From NCBI GenBank assembly GCA_017538105.1, contig JAFYJN010000012.1:1-64000 (forward strand): DNA of 64,000 nt, read 5' to 3'. Both the position numbers and the translations under genes were made by a program. The notes under the pieces are model-generated. The model worked only from the letters and a program-made list of their open reading frames with translations, searched no databases and had not been told where the DNA came from. Positions within the stretch are counted from its first letter, which is position 1. The number at the start of each line of letters is the position of its first letter. This document shows, piece by piece, positions 52,057 to 60,719 of this stretch. This DNA is from Prevotella sp. (GTDB lineage: Bacteria; Bacteroidota; Bacteroidia; Bacteroidales; Bacteroidaceae).

Positions 52057-52767
52057 TCATTTCTCTTCCACTATAGGATAGAGCTCGATAAACTCGCCTT
52101 GATGACTTTTGCCGTCATTGATGAGTTCTGCGGTTTTTTGTCCCACAGTCTCGATGTCGTGAAAACCGGGAAGACTCATGTTGCCATTTAAGTCGGTCGT
52201 TGTCGGGCCAGGGTGAATGGAGAATATCTCCAACGACAGGTTGTTCTGCTGAAATTCTATGGCCATGACACCCATCATTGCATTCTGGGCTGCTTTGCTC
52301 GCCACATAAGCCAAAGGATGCCAGTAGGGACTGATCTCGGAAGGCACGGTGATATTGACTATCCTCCCTTTGTTCTTTGCCAACAGCGGTATCAGTTTCT
52401 TGGTGAGCTCAAATGTGCCGATGAAGTTCACATTGAGGGTTTCCTTGATGTCGCTGATTTCGGTGTGCGTGCTGTCGACGCTCATGTCACCAGAGATGCC
52501 GGCATTGTTTATCAACAACGAGAGATTGGGAAATCGTAGGTTCACCTCATTGGCGGCTTGGTCAATATTGGCTAGGTCTGACAGCTCGATGTTTACCCAA
52601 CCCAATACATCGACGCCAGCTGCCTCTAACTTGTGGATAGCTTCTGTGGCGCGCTGCTTATGACGTGCGCCGATGATGACTTTCCAACCGCTTAGTCCCA
52701 AATGCTTCGCAATGCCAAACCCGATACCCTTGTTGGCTCCCGTAACCAATACAGTTCTATTTTCCAT
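52057..52767 (-). CDS. Short-chain dehydrogenase/reductase (SDR)
   Basis: The 236-residue SDR from ATG 52767 has TVLVTGANKGIGFGIAKHLG (NAD(P) motif), LLINNAGISGD (NNAG) and the active-site HPLAYVASKAAQNAMM (YxxxK read as YVASK). It resembles sepiapterin/carbonyl reductase-type SDRs; substrate unknown. It sits 4 bases after metY, between metY and cysK, but a sulfur role is not supported by the sequence itself. A longer frame to 52818 would overlap metY. Confidence 0.85.
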   Translation of the reverse strand: MENRTVLVTGANKGIGFGIAKHLGLSGWKVIIGARHKQRATEAIHKLEAAGVDVLGWVNIELSDLANIDQAANEVNLRFPNLSLLINNAGISGDMSVDSTHTEISDIKETLNVNFIGTFELTKKLIPLLAKNKGRIVNITVPSEISPYWHPLAYVASKAAQNAMMGVMAIEFQQNNLSLEIFSIHPGPTTTDLNGNMSLPGFHDIETVGQKTAELINDGKSHQGEFIELYPIVEEK

Positions 52768-52771
52768 ATCT

Positions 52772-54064
52772 CTATACTTTTTCAAACGCTTGGGCCAGGT
52801 CATCAATGATGTCGTCAATATGCTCGGTACCTATCGAGAGACGGATCGTGGAAGGTGTGATGTGCTGCTGCTTCAACTCCTCGTCAGTCATCTGTGAGTG
52901 GGTGGTGGTGTAGGGGTGAATGACGAGACTCTTCACGTCGGCGACATTGGCTAATAGTGAGAAAATCTGCAACGAGTCGATAAATTTCCATGCTGCTTCC
53001 ACGCCACCCTTGATTTCGAAGGTGAAGATGGAGCCGCCACCATTGGGGAAATATTTCTTATATAGTGCATGGTCGGGATGGCTTTCCAAGGAGGGGTGGT
53101 TCACATGGACAACCTTGGGATGGTTGGCGAGAAAGTCAACGACCTTTAGTGCATTCGCCACATGTCGTTCTACGCGCAGACTCAAGGTCTCTACCCCCTG
53201 CAACAGGATGAAGGCGTTGAAGGGCGAGATGGCGGCTCCTGTGTCACGAAGGATGACGGCACGGATACGGGTTACGAAAGCGGCCGCACCTGCGACATCG
53301 GCAAACACGGCACCATGATACGAGGGGTCGGGCTTGGCTAACGTGGGGAACTTGTCAGGGTTGGCTTTCCAGTCGAACTTGCCACCATCAACGATGACAC
53401 CACCCAGACTGGTACCATGACCGCCCAAGAACTTAGTGGCGGAATGAACCACGATATCGGCACCATGTTCCAATGGACGGATGAGGTAGGGCGTGCCGAA
53501 AGTGTTGTCGACGATAAAGGGAATGCCGTGCTTGTGGGCTACGGCGGCAACACCCTCTAAGTTGAGAACCTCGCTGTTTGGATTGCCGAAGGTCTCGGCA
53601 TATATTACCTTTGTGTTGGGCTGGATGGCGGCCTCAAGGGCCTCAAGGTCGTTCACATTTAGTATGGTGTTGCTGATGCCCTGTGTGGCGAGGGTGTGGG
53701 TGATGAGGTTGAACGAACCACCGTAGAGATTGTCGGCGGCAACAATATGGTCGCCTACCTGCACTATATTTTGCAAAGCATAGGTGATGGCTGCGGCACC
53801 ACTCGCAACGGCCAGGCCAGCGACACCTCCTTCAAGAGCGGCCACACGGTCCTCGAAAACGCCCTGGGTGGAGTTTGTCAAACGACCGTATATATTTCCT
53901 GCATCGCGAAGCGCGAAACGGTCGGCGGCATGTTGTGAGTTGCGGAACACATAACTAGTGGTTTGGTAAATGGGAACGGCTCGGGCGTCGGTGGCGGGGT
54001 CGGCCTGCTCCTGACCAACATGCAACTGCAAAGTCTCAAAACGGTAATTCTTCTTTGTACTCAT
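52772..54064 (-). CDS. metY: O-acetylhomoserine aminocarboxypropyltransferase
   Basis: This 430-residue PLP enzyme joins O-acetylhomoserine and sulfide to make homocysteine. It has LQLHVGQEQADPATDARAVPIYQTTSY at the start, the PLP Lys in VVHSATKFLGGHGTS, and the MetY-type C-terminal SIGTEHIDDIIDDLAQAF. It is longer than cystathionine gamma-synthase (about 380), as usual for MetY. It is the first gene of the sulfur operon, driven by TACCTTTG at 54154-54147, divergent from an Lrp-type regulator. Confidence 0.95.
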   Translation of the reverse strand: MSTKKNYRFETLQLHVGQEQADPATDARAVPIYQTTSYVFRNSQHAADRFALRDAGNIYGRLTNSTQGVFEDRVAALEGGVAGLAVASGAAAITYALQNIVQVGDHIVAADNLYGGSFNLITHTLATQGISNTILNVNDLEALEAAIQPNTKVIYAETFGNPNSEVLNLEGVAAVAHKHGIPFIVDNTFGTPYLIRPLEHGADIVVHSATKFLGGHGTSLGGVIVDGGKFDWKANPDKFPTLAKPDPSYHGAVFADVAGAAAFVTRIRAVILRDTGAAISPFNAFILLQGVETLSLRVERHVANALKVVDFLANHPKVVHVNHPSLESHPDHALYKKYFPNGGGSIFTFEIKGGVEAAWKFIDSLQIFSLLANVADVKSLVIHPYTTTHSQMTDEELKQQHITPSTIRLSIGTEHIDDIIDDLAQAFEKV

Positions 54065-54146
54065 ATCCTTTTCCTTTCTATTTTTATTATTATGATTTTC
54101 TAATTATATAACCTTTTAATGTTTTAATATTTTAATTTTCCCGCTG

Positions 54147-54178
54147 CAAAGGTACACACTTTGGTGATATCATCCAAA
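54147..54178 (-). promoter_or_regulatory. Promoter of the metY operon
   Basis: On the reverse strand TTTG at 54178-54175 and TACCTTTG at 54154-54147 are 20 bases apart. Confidence 0.7.
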
Positions 54179-54182
54179 TTTC

Positions 54183-54213
54183 TTGTTAATTTAAGAAAAA
54201 ATCACTATTTTTG
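54183..54213 (+). promoter_or_regulatory. Promoter of the Lrp/AsnC regulator
   Basis: TTG at 54183-54185 and TATTTTTG at 54206-54213 are 20 bases apart. It is divergent from the metY promoter with about 30 bases between the -7 boxes, so one regulator could control both. Confidence 0.65.
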
Positions 54214-54283
54214 CGCTGTGAAAAGAATAATCTTCTAAGAGAAACCATTTTATACACCTCTAACAGAATAAAACTCTGAAATC

Positions 54284-54748
54284 ATGGCGGAATTATTAGA
54301 CGAAATCGATTTGCAGATACTCAAAACGCTGCAAAAAAATGCAAAACTGACCACTAAGGAATTGGCCGACGCGGTCCACCTTACTCCCACACCTGTTTTC
54401 GAAAGGCAAAAAAGACTGGAGAAAAAAGGTTACATCAAAAAGTATGTGGCGGTGCTCGACCCCGACAAATTGAACCAGGGACTGCTCGTGTTCTGCAAAG
54501 TAAAACTCAAACAGATCAACCGGGAGATTGCGGAGTCTTTCACGCGGCGTATCATGCGCTTACACGAGGTGACGGAATGCTATAACACTTCTGGCAACTA
54601 TGACTATCTTTTGAAAGTACGTGCACGCGATATGAAACAATACCAAGAATTTATACTCACAAAACTAGGCGATATAGACTCTGTGGGCTCCATAGAGAGC
54701 ACTTTCGTCATGAGCGAAGTGAAGCAGAACTATGGTATAAATATTTAA
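54284..54748 (+). CDS. Lrp/AsnC family transcriptional regulator
   Basis: The 154-residue protein has an N-terminal helix-turn-helix (DLQILKTLQKNAKLTTKELADAVHLTP, about 8-45) and a C-terminal RAM ligand-binding fold (VAVLDPDKLNQGLLVFCKV, CYNTSGNYDYLLKVRARDM). Such regulators respond to amino acids and often control metabolism next door. It is divergent from metY-SDR-cysK and the likely regulator of that operon, by position. It has no operon partner downstream. Confidence 0.93.
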   Translation: MAELLDEIDLQILKTLQKNAKLTTKELADAVHLTPTPVFERQKRLEKKGYIKKYVAVLDPDKLNQGLLVFCKVKLKQINREIAESFTRRIMRLHEVTECYNTSGNYDYLLKVRARDMKQYQEFILTKLGDIDSVGSIESTFVMSEVKQNYGINI

Positions 54749-54835
54749 AAATCGGTGTGTTCCGATTTAAACTCTTCTCATTTTCCAAAATTCAAAAAAT
54801 CTCATAACTACTTAATCTCTTTAATATGTTTTTTG

Positions 54836-54843
54836 TATCTTTG
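54836..54843 (+). promoter_or_regulatory. -7 box of the glycan operon
   Basis: TATCTTTG lies 71 bases before the GH67 start. No clear -33 element is seen. Confidence 0.6.
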
Positions 54844-54914
54844 CAGCATAAGTCAAACTGCAACAATCCAAACACCTTTATGATTGGTAATGAAAAGGTG
54901 TAAAAAATTTCATT

Positions 54915-56891
54915 ATGACAAAGAAAAGATTATTTATTTCCGCGTTTTTCATACTGTTGACGTGGTGGAACACAAGTGCCGTTTATGGCGAGGATGGCAG
55001 CCGTCTCTGGCTCCGCTATGACACTGTCAACGCATCGTCAAAGATAACGGGCGTGAAGTGTACTGCCCTGACAGAGTTGCAAACCTACTGGCAGGGAGGA
55101 TCTGTCGTGCTGAAACTGCAAAAGGGCATGGCAAAGGATGGCTACTCCATCAAGAGCCAGGGAAGAAAGACCGTGATAGCCGCAACCAACGATGCGGGCC
55201 TGCTCTACGGAGCCTATCACTTATTACGCCTGCAACAGACAGGCCAATCCTGTGCTAACCTCGATATCAGTGAGCAGCCGGCTTACGATTTGCGAATCCT
55301 GAACCACTGGGATAACCCAAACGGCACCGTGGAACGTGGTTTCGCGGGCAGGAGCATCTTTGTGAATCCGGTCCCGGAACGGATGAAGATGTACGGACGG
55401 GCTAATGCGTCAATCGGCATCAATGGCACCGTGCTCAACAACGTAAATGCCAAGCCCGAGGCTCTGTCCACCGAACAGTTGCAGGTGGCGAAGAATATCG
55501 CCGACCAATTGCGCCCCTACGGAATCCGCGTATATCTCTCCATCAATTTCGCCTCGCCCATCAAATTGGGCGGACTGAAAACTGCTGACCCGTTGGATGC
55601 TGATGTCAAAAAATGGTGGAAGGACAAAGTGAACGAGATCTACCGACTCATTCCTGACTTCGGCGGATTTCTCGTGAAGGCTAACTCGGAAGGGGAGCCA
55701 GGTCCGCAGGACTTCGGACGTACACATGCCGATGGCGCAAACATGCTGGCCGACGTTTTGAGGCCGCATCAGGGCATCGTGATGTGGCGCGCTTTCGTCT
55801 ACAAGCCCCAAAGCAGTGACCGTGCCAATCAGGCCTATGAGGAGTTCATGCCGCTCGATGGTCAGTTTGCCGACAATGTCATCATTCAAATAAAGAACGG
55901 ACCCGTCGACTTCCAGCCCCGCGAGCCCTATAGTCCGCTGTTCACGGCCATGAAACGGACAGACGTGATGGTGGAGTTTCAGATTACACAGGAGTATCTC
56001 GGTGCGGCCAACCACTTGGTTTATCTCGCACCGATGTGGCGGGAGTTCTTCTCGTTTGTGAAACCAAACAGCCTGAAGGCGATGGCGGGAGTGGCCAATA
56101 TCGGCGACAACACCAATTGGTGCGGACACCACTTTGCGCAGGCCAACTGGTATGCTTTCGGACGATTGGCTTGGAACCCCTCGCTGACATCTGAGCAAAT
56201 AGCTGACGAGTGGTTGCGCCAGACATTTGGCAATGAAGAACAACTGGTAAGTTCAGTAAAGCCGATAATGCTCGAAAGCCGTGAGGCGGCCGTTAACTAC
56301 ATGATGCCGCTGGGCATACATCATGTCTTTGCAGGGGGGCATCATTACGGACCTGAACCATGGTACAATCCGCCTGGCACAAGAGCTGATTGGACACCAC
56401 CATACTACCATCGCGCCGACTCCATCGGTATGGGCTTCAATCGCACGATGACAGGCTCGGCCAACGTCAGGCAATATCCTGACGCGTTATGCAACCTCTA
56501 CAATGACATCAACACCTGTCCTGAGAACTTGCTGACGTGGTTCCATCACGTGCCTTGGGACCACCGTATGAAGAACGGACGTACCTTCTGGGATGAATTG
56601 TGTCACAAATACAATGAAGGGGTAATTCAGGCGCGCCATTTCTTGGCGGTGTGGGATGCCATGCAATCTTATGTCGACCCTCAGCGTTTCGATGATGTGC
56701 AGCGCAAATTACGTATCCAGGCTCGCGATGCCGTGTGGTGGCGCGATGCTTGCCTGCTCTATTTCCAGACATTCTCGAAACGTCCTATCCCACAGGATGT
56801 GGAGCACCCCGTTCACAACCTCGATGAGATGATGCAGTTCAAAATTCGTATCTCCATGTATGAGAATCCCGAATGTGGGTATACCAAATAA
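54915..56891 (+). CDS. Alpha-glucuronidase (GH67)
   Basis: The 658-residue enzyme removes 4-O-methyl-glucuronate side chains from xylan fragments. It has a signal peptide (LFISAFFILLTWWNTSAVYG), then LNHWDNPNGTVERGFAG (GH67 signature), GFLVKANSEGEPGPQ (acidic active-site region near residue 257) and VEFQITQEYLGAANH. Length is slightly shorter than typical GH67 (about 700). The released glucuronate would be used by UxaC. It is first in a four-gene operon with GH97, GH29 and GH2, all on the plus strand. Confidence 0.95.
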   Translation: MTKKRLFISAFFILLTWWNTSAVYGEDGSRLWLRYDTVNASSKITGVKCTALTELQTYWQGGSVVLKLQKGMAKDGYSIKSQGRKTVIAATNDAGLLYGAYHLLRLQQTGQSCANLDISEQPAYDLRILNHWDNPNGTVERGFAGRSIFVNPVPERMKMYGRANASIGINGTVLNNVNAKPEALSTEQLQVAKNIADQLRPYGIRVYLSINFASPIKLGGLKTADPLDADVKKWWKDKVNEIYRLIPDFGGFLVKANSEGEPGPQDFGRTHADGANMLADVLRPHQGIVMWRAFVYKPQSSDRANQAYEEFMPLDGQFADNVIIQIKNGPVDFQPREPYSPLFTAMKRTDVMVEFQITQEYLGAANHLVYLAPMWREFFSFVKPNSLKAMAGVANIGDNTNWCGHHFAQANWYAFGRLAWNPSLTSEQIADEWLRQTFGNEEQLVSSVKPIMLESREAAVNYMMPLGIHHVFAGGHHYGPEPWYNPPGTRADWTPPYYHRADSIGMGFNRTMTGSANVRQYPDALCNLYNDINTCPENLLTWFHHVPWDHRMKNGRTFWDELCHKYNEGVIQARHFLAVWDAMQSYVDPQRFDDVQRKLRIQARDAVWWRDACLLYFQTFSKRPIPQDVEHPVHNLDEMMQFKIRISMYENPECGYTK

Positions 56892-57009
56892 TCTCTGCAT
56901 CCTTCCTGTGGACAAAGGGAAATGATCATTCACAATATTGCGATAGCTTGTCGGCACGATGCGCCTGACATCGTCTTTTATTTCGTAACATTGTATAGAT
57001 AATATTGAA

Positions 57010-58854
57010 ATGAATATGAGAAAACTGTTTTCAATTACCATTTTATGGGGTGTGGCATTGACTTTAAATGCACAGCGTTATGCCTCTCCCAATGGGAAAT
57101 TACAGGCGCAGTTAATGAACGTCGACAAGAAACTTGTCATTAGCTATGAAAAGCGGAAAGTGGTGGAACTGGCAGACATCCAGTTCAATCAAATGACGTT
57201 CGTGAGAAAAGTCACGGACGACTATCAGATGCTGGAGGGCAAACGCTTGCATTGCTCCAACAAGGCTAACGAGTACCAAGCACCAATCGGAGACAATGCG
57301 AAAATCGTGATGAGGCTTTACAACGATGGTGTCGCATTCCGCTATGAATATTCTGGACTTCAGGAAAGTAAGATACCCGCCGAGCAAACAACATACATCA
57401 TCCCCGAGGGAACGAAACGCTGGATGCAGCAATGGAGCGACGGCTACGAGGGCTTCTTCCCTCTTTCGACGACTGCCAACGTGAAGACATTGACAGGTTT
57501 TGGTGGTTCTGTCGTCTCAGATGACATAAACACCCATTGGGGTTATCCGTTGTTGATGGAACCTGCTGACGGTGTGTTTGCACTCGTCACTGAGGCCAAT
57601 ATTGAACGGAGGCAGAGCGCCTCGAGCTTGTTTAACAAAGGCGAGTTCTTCAGTGTGGTGCAAGACCAAAACGACCTGTTGCTGACGGGCGACTGGCATA
57701 CGCCTTGGCGTGTAGTCATCATCGGCAAATTAGCTGACATCGTGCAGTCGACATTGGTGACGGATGTCAGTGAGCCTTCGAAACTGATAGACACCAGTTG
57801 GATAAAGCCTGGTGTCGTATCTTGGATTTATTGGGCCAATAACCACGGGTCCAACGACTATAATATCATCAAGAAATATGTGGATATGGCCGTTACGCTG
57901 AAGTTGCCCTATGTGCTCATCGACGCCGAATGGGACGAGATGGACAAGGTGGCTTCCAACGAAGGAAAGACCATTGAGGATGCCGTGGCCTACGCAAATG
58001 CCAACGGTGTAAAACCGATAATATGGTACAACTCGTCTGTAGGGTGGGTAAACGGCGCCCCAGGTCCGAAGTACCGTTTGAACAAGCCCGAAGATCGGGA
58101 GAAGGAATTCGCCTGGTGTGAAAGGATAGGGGTGGCTGGCGTGAAAATAGACTTCTTCAGCGGCGACAATCAGATGAATATGGACTATTGTCAGGATTTG
58201 CTCGAGAGTGCCGCACGTCACCATCTGCTTGTCAACTTTCATGGTGCTCCTATTCCCCGTGGATGGCAGCGTACTTATCCCAACCTCCTCTCGACGGAGG
58301 GCGTTTATGGTGCAGAGTGGTACAATAACGTGCCTACATTTACGAAGAAAGCGGCCTGTCATAATGCCACACTGCCCTATACGCGAAATGTGATAGGGCC
58401 GATGGACTACACTCCTTGCGCTTTCAGTGACTCGCAGCATCCGCACATCACGTCGAAAGGCCATGAACTGGCTCTAACCGTGCTCTACGAGAGTGGCTTG
58501 CAGCACCTCGCCGACCGTCCGGAGAGTTTCTTGGCCCAACCTCAAGAGGTACAGACATTCTTGGGGCAATTGCCTACCGTATGGGATGAGACCCGATTTG
58601 TCAGTGGCTATCCTGGTGAGAGCGCCGTGTTGGCGCGAAGAAGCGGAAATTCCTGGTATGTGGCGGGAATCAATGGAAAGGACGAGCCGCAGACGCTTGC
58701 AACCAAACTTGGTTTCATGGGCAAGAAATGGAAAAAAGCACAGTTGTTCACCGATGATGTTTCTGGCCAGTGGCAGATAGATAATATCACCAAACTTCCT
58801 TCGCAAATTTACAGCCAACCGCGCGGTGGTTTTGTACTCGTCATACAAAAGTGA
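57010..58854 (+). CDS. GH97 glycoside hydrolase
   Basis: The 614-residue enzyme has a signal peptide (MRKLFSITILWGVALTLNA) and the three GH97 domains: N-terminal beta-sandwich (about 20-260), catalytic barrel (YVLIDAEWDEMDK, GVKPIIWYNSS, GVAGVKIDFFSGDNQ with Asp381, LLVNFHGAPIPRGWQRTYPN) and C-terminal sheet. GH97 includes inverting alpha-glucosidases and retaining alpha-galactosidases; an Asp after KI in the fourth-strand position is the retaining-type nucleophile, so an alpha-galactosidase-like enzyme is favoured. The gap to GH67 is 118 bases. Confidence 0.9.
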   Translation: MNMRKLFSITILWGVALTLNAQRYASPNGKLQAQLMNVDKKLVISYEKRKVVELADIQFNQMTFVRKVTDDYQMLEGKRLHCSNKANEYQAPIGDNAKIVMRLYNDGVAFRYEYSGLQESKIPAEQTTYIIPEGTKRWMQQWSDGYEGFFPLSTTANVKTLTGFGGSVVSDDINTHWGYPLLMEPADGVFALVTEANIERRQSASSLFNKGEFFSVVQDQNDLLLTGDWHTPWRVVIIGKLADIVQSTLVTDVSEPSKLIDTSWIKPGVVSWIYWANNHGSNDYNIIKKYVDMAVTLKLPYVLIDAEWDEMDKVASNEGKTIEDAVAYANANGVKPIIWYNSSVGWVNGAPGPKYRLNKPEDREKEFAWCERIGVAGVKIDFFSGDNQMNMDYCQDLLESAARHHLLVNFHGAPIPRGWQRTYPNLLSTEGVYGAEWYNNVPTFTKKAACHNATLPYTRNVIGPMDYTPCAFSDSQHPHITSKGHELALTVLYESGLQHLADRPESFLAQPQEVQTFLGQLPTVWDETRFVSGYPGESAVLARRSGNSWYVAGINGKDEPQTLATKLGFMGKKWKKAQLFTDDVSGQWQIDNITKLPSQIYSQPRGGFVLVIQK

Positions 58855-58921
58855 TTTCCGAAGAATGAGTCAAAGACTTATGTAATGCTTGTATGACCAG
58901 AAGAATAAACGACTTGACAAA

Positions 58922-60658
58922 ATGAAGAAACGATTTTTTTCAACTATTTTGTTTAGTGTGACGGCTCTAATTGTTGGTGCACAGAGCAATACACCTTGTG
59001 GTCCTGTGCCGACAGAAAACCAGCTGCGGTGGCAGGAGATGGAGATGTATGCCTTTATCCACTATTCGCTCAATACCTATACCGACCAAGAGTGGGGATA
59101 CGGTGACGAGGACCCTAACTTGTTCAACCCGAGTGATCTCGACTGTCGCCAATGGGCGCGCGTATGTAAGCAGGCTGGCATGAAGGGCATCATATTTACG
59201 GCGAAACATCATTGTGGGTTCTGCATGTGGCCCTCAAAATTTACGGAGTATTCTGTGAAAAATTCTCCATGGAAAAACGGCAAGGGCGACGTGGTGCGCG
59301 AACTGGCTGAGGCTTGTCGTGAGGAAGGACTTGAGTATGCGGTCTATCTCTCGCCGTGGGACAGGAATCATCTTGAGTACGGACGACCTGAATACGTCAC
59401 TTACTTCCGCAACCAACTCCGTGAATTGCTGACGGAGTATGGCGATATGTTCGAGGTGTGGTTCGATGGTGCCAACGGCGGCGACGGGTGGTATGGCGGA
59501 GCCAACGAGCAACGCCACATTGACAGAACGACCTACTACCAGTGGCCGGAAACCTATCGTATGATTCGCGATTTGCAGCCGAATGCACTTATCTGGAACG
59601 ATGGTGGCGACCGAGGCGACTTGCGATGGGTGGGCACGGAGGCGGGCTTTATAGGCGAGACAAACTGGAGCCTGTTGAACAAGACGGGCGACGTGCCTTA
59701 CGAACAGTTGCATTATGGTTTGGAGAACGGCAACGTATGGGTGCCGGGAGAGACCAACACAAGCATACGTCCTGGCTGGTTTTACCATGCCACCGAGGAT
59801 GCCCATGTGAAGAGTCTTTCAAAATTGATGGATACCTATTATAAATCGGTGGGCCGCAACTCATGTCTGTTGCTAAATTTCCCCATCATGCCCAACGGAC
59901 GTATCCATCCCACCGACTCGCTGCGCGGCATCGCATTCAAAAAGATGATCGACGAAGTGTTCAAAACTGACCTGACGAACAAGGCAAAGGTGAAAAAGAA
60001 CGGTGTGGAAACGATCATCTCTTTCAAAAAGCCCACAGCCTTCAATCGATTCGTGGTAGAGGAAGACATCCGCTATGGACAGCGCGTCAAAAAGTTTTCC
60101 TTGGAGGCTGAGGTTGACGGGAAATGGATACAACTGAGGGATGAACTTGTCAACAACGGCGACGGACTGACCACAATCGGACATCGCCGCATCGTTTGCT
60201 TCCCCACAGTCACCGCCACTCGCCTGCGTTTTACCATCCTCGACAGCAAATGCGAACCCATCATCAAGCGCACGTCTTTATATCTCGCTCCTCAACTTTC
60301 AGCTGACATTCCAAACAGTGGTGAGAAAAGAAGCAGCAACCTCCACTTCTTCTTCTGTAGTCCCAAACAAATGATGATTGACTACGAGCAGGAGCAGACG
60401 ATTACCGCCTTCCGATACTTGCCACCGCAGACCACGCGTAATGGCCTTGTTACGCACTACACCCTTTGGGCGTCTTCTGATTGGAGCAATTGGCGGAAAG
60501 TAGCCTCTGGAGAATTTTCGAACATCGTGAACAACCCCATTTGGCAGACTGTTCGCTTTGAGCAGCCTGTAAAAGCCAAGATACTGCGTCTGGATGCCGA
60601 ACGTTTGGCCGAGGGCGACCGCCTGGCTTTCGACGACATGGAAGTGGTAATGGAATGA
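58922..60658 (+). CDS. GH29 alpha-L-fucosidase
   Basis: From ATG 58922 this 578-residue enzyme has a leader (MKKRFFSTILFSVTALIVGA) and the GH29 barrel (about 25-330; MKGIIFTAKHHCGFCMW, and EVWFDGANGGDGW with nucleophile Asp182). Two C-terminal domains follow: a galactose-binding-like sandwich (about 340-450; FNRFVVEEDIRYGQRVKKFS) and a chitobiase-like/F5-8 type domain (about 470-578). It removes fucose from glycans. It may act on xyloglucan or pectin side chains here. An upstream in-frame ATG at 58889 is less likely. Confidence 0.9.
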   Translation: MKKRFFSTILFSVTALIVGAQSNTPCGPVPTENQLRWQEMEMYAFIHYSLNTYTDQEWGYGDEDPNLFNPSDLDCRQWARVCKQAGMKGIIFTAKHHCGFCMWPSKFTEYSVKNSPWKNGKGDVVRELAEACREEGLEYAVYLSPWDRNHLEYGRPEYVTYFRNQLRELLTEYGDMFEVWFDGANGGDGWYGGANEQRHIDRTTYYQWPETYRMIRDLQPNALIWNDGGDRGDLRWVGTEAGFIGETNWSLLNKTGDVPYEQLHYGLENGNVWVPGETNTSIRPGWFYHATEDAHVKSLSKLMDTYYKSVGRNSCLLLNFPIMPNGRIHPTDSLRGIAFKKMIDEVFKTDLTNKAKVKKNGVETIISFKKPTAFNRFVVEEDIRYGQRVKKFSLEAEVDGKWIQLRDELVNNGDGLTTIGHRRIVCFPTVTATRLRFTILDSKCEPIIKRTSLYLAPQLSADIPNSGEKRSSNLHFFFCSPKQMMIDYEQEQTITAFRYLPPQTTRNGLVTHYTLWASSDWSNWRKVASGEFSNIVNNPIWQTVRFEQPVKAKILRLDAERLAEGDRLAFDDMEVVME

Positions 60659-60719
60659 TATGTTGTATGGCCCCTTATGTTCGTTTGCCTAGAAAAAAAC
60701 TATCAACATTTTGAGTAAT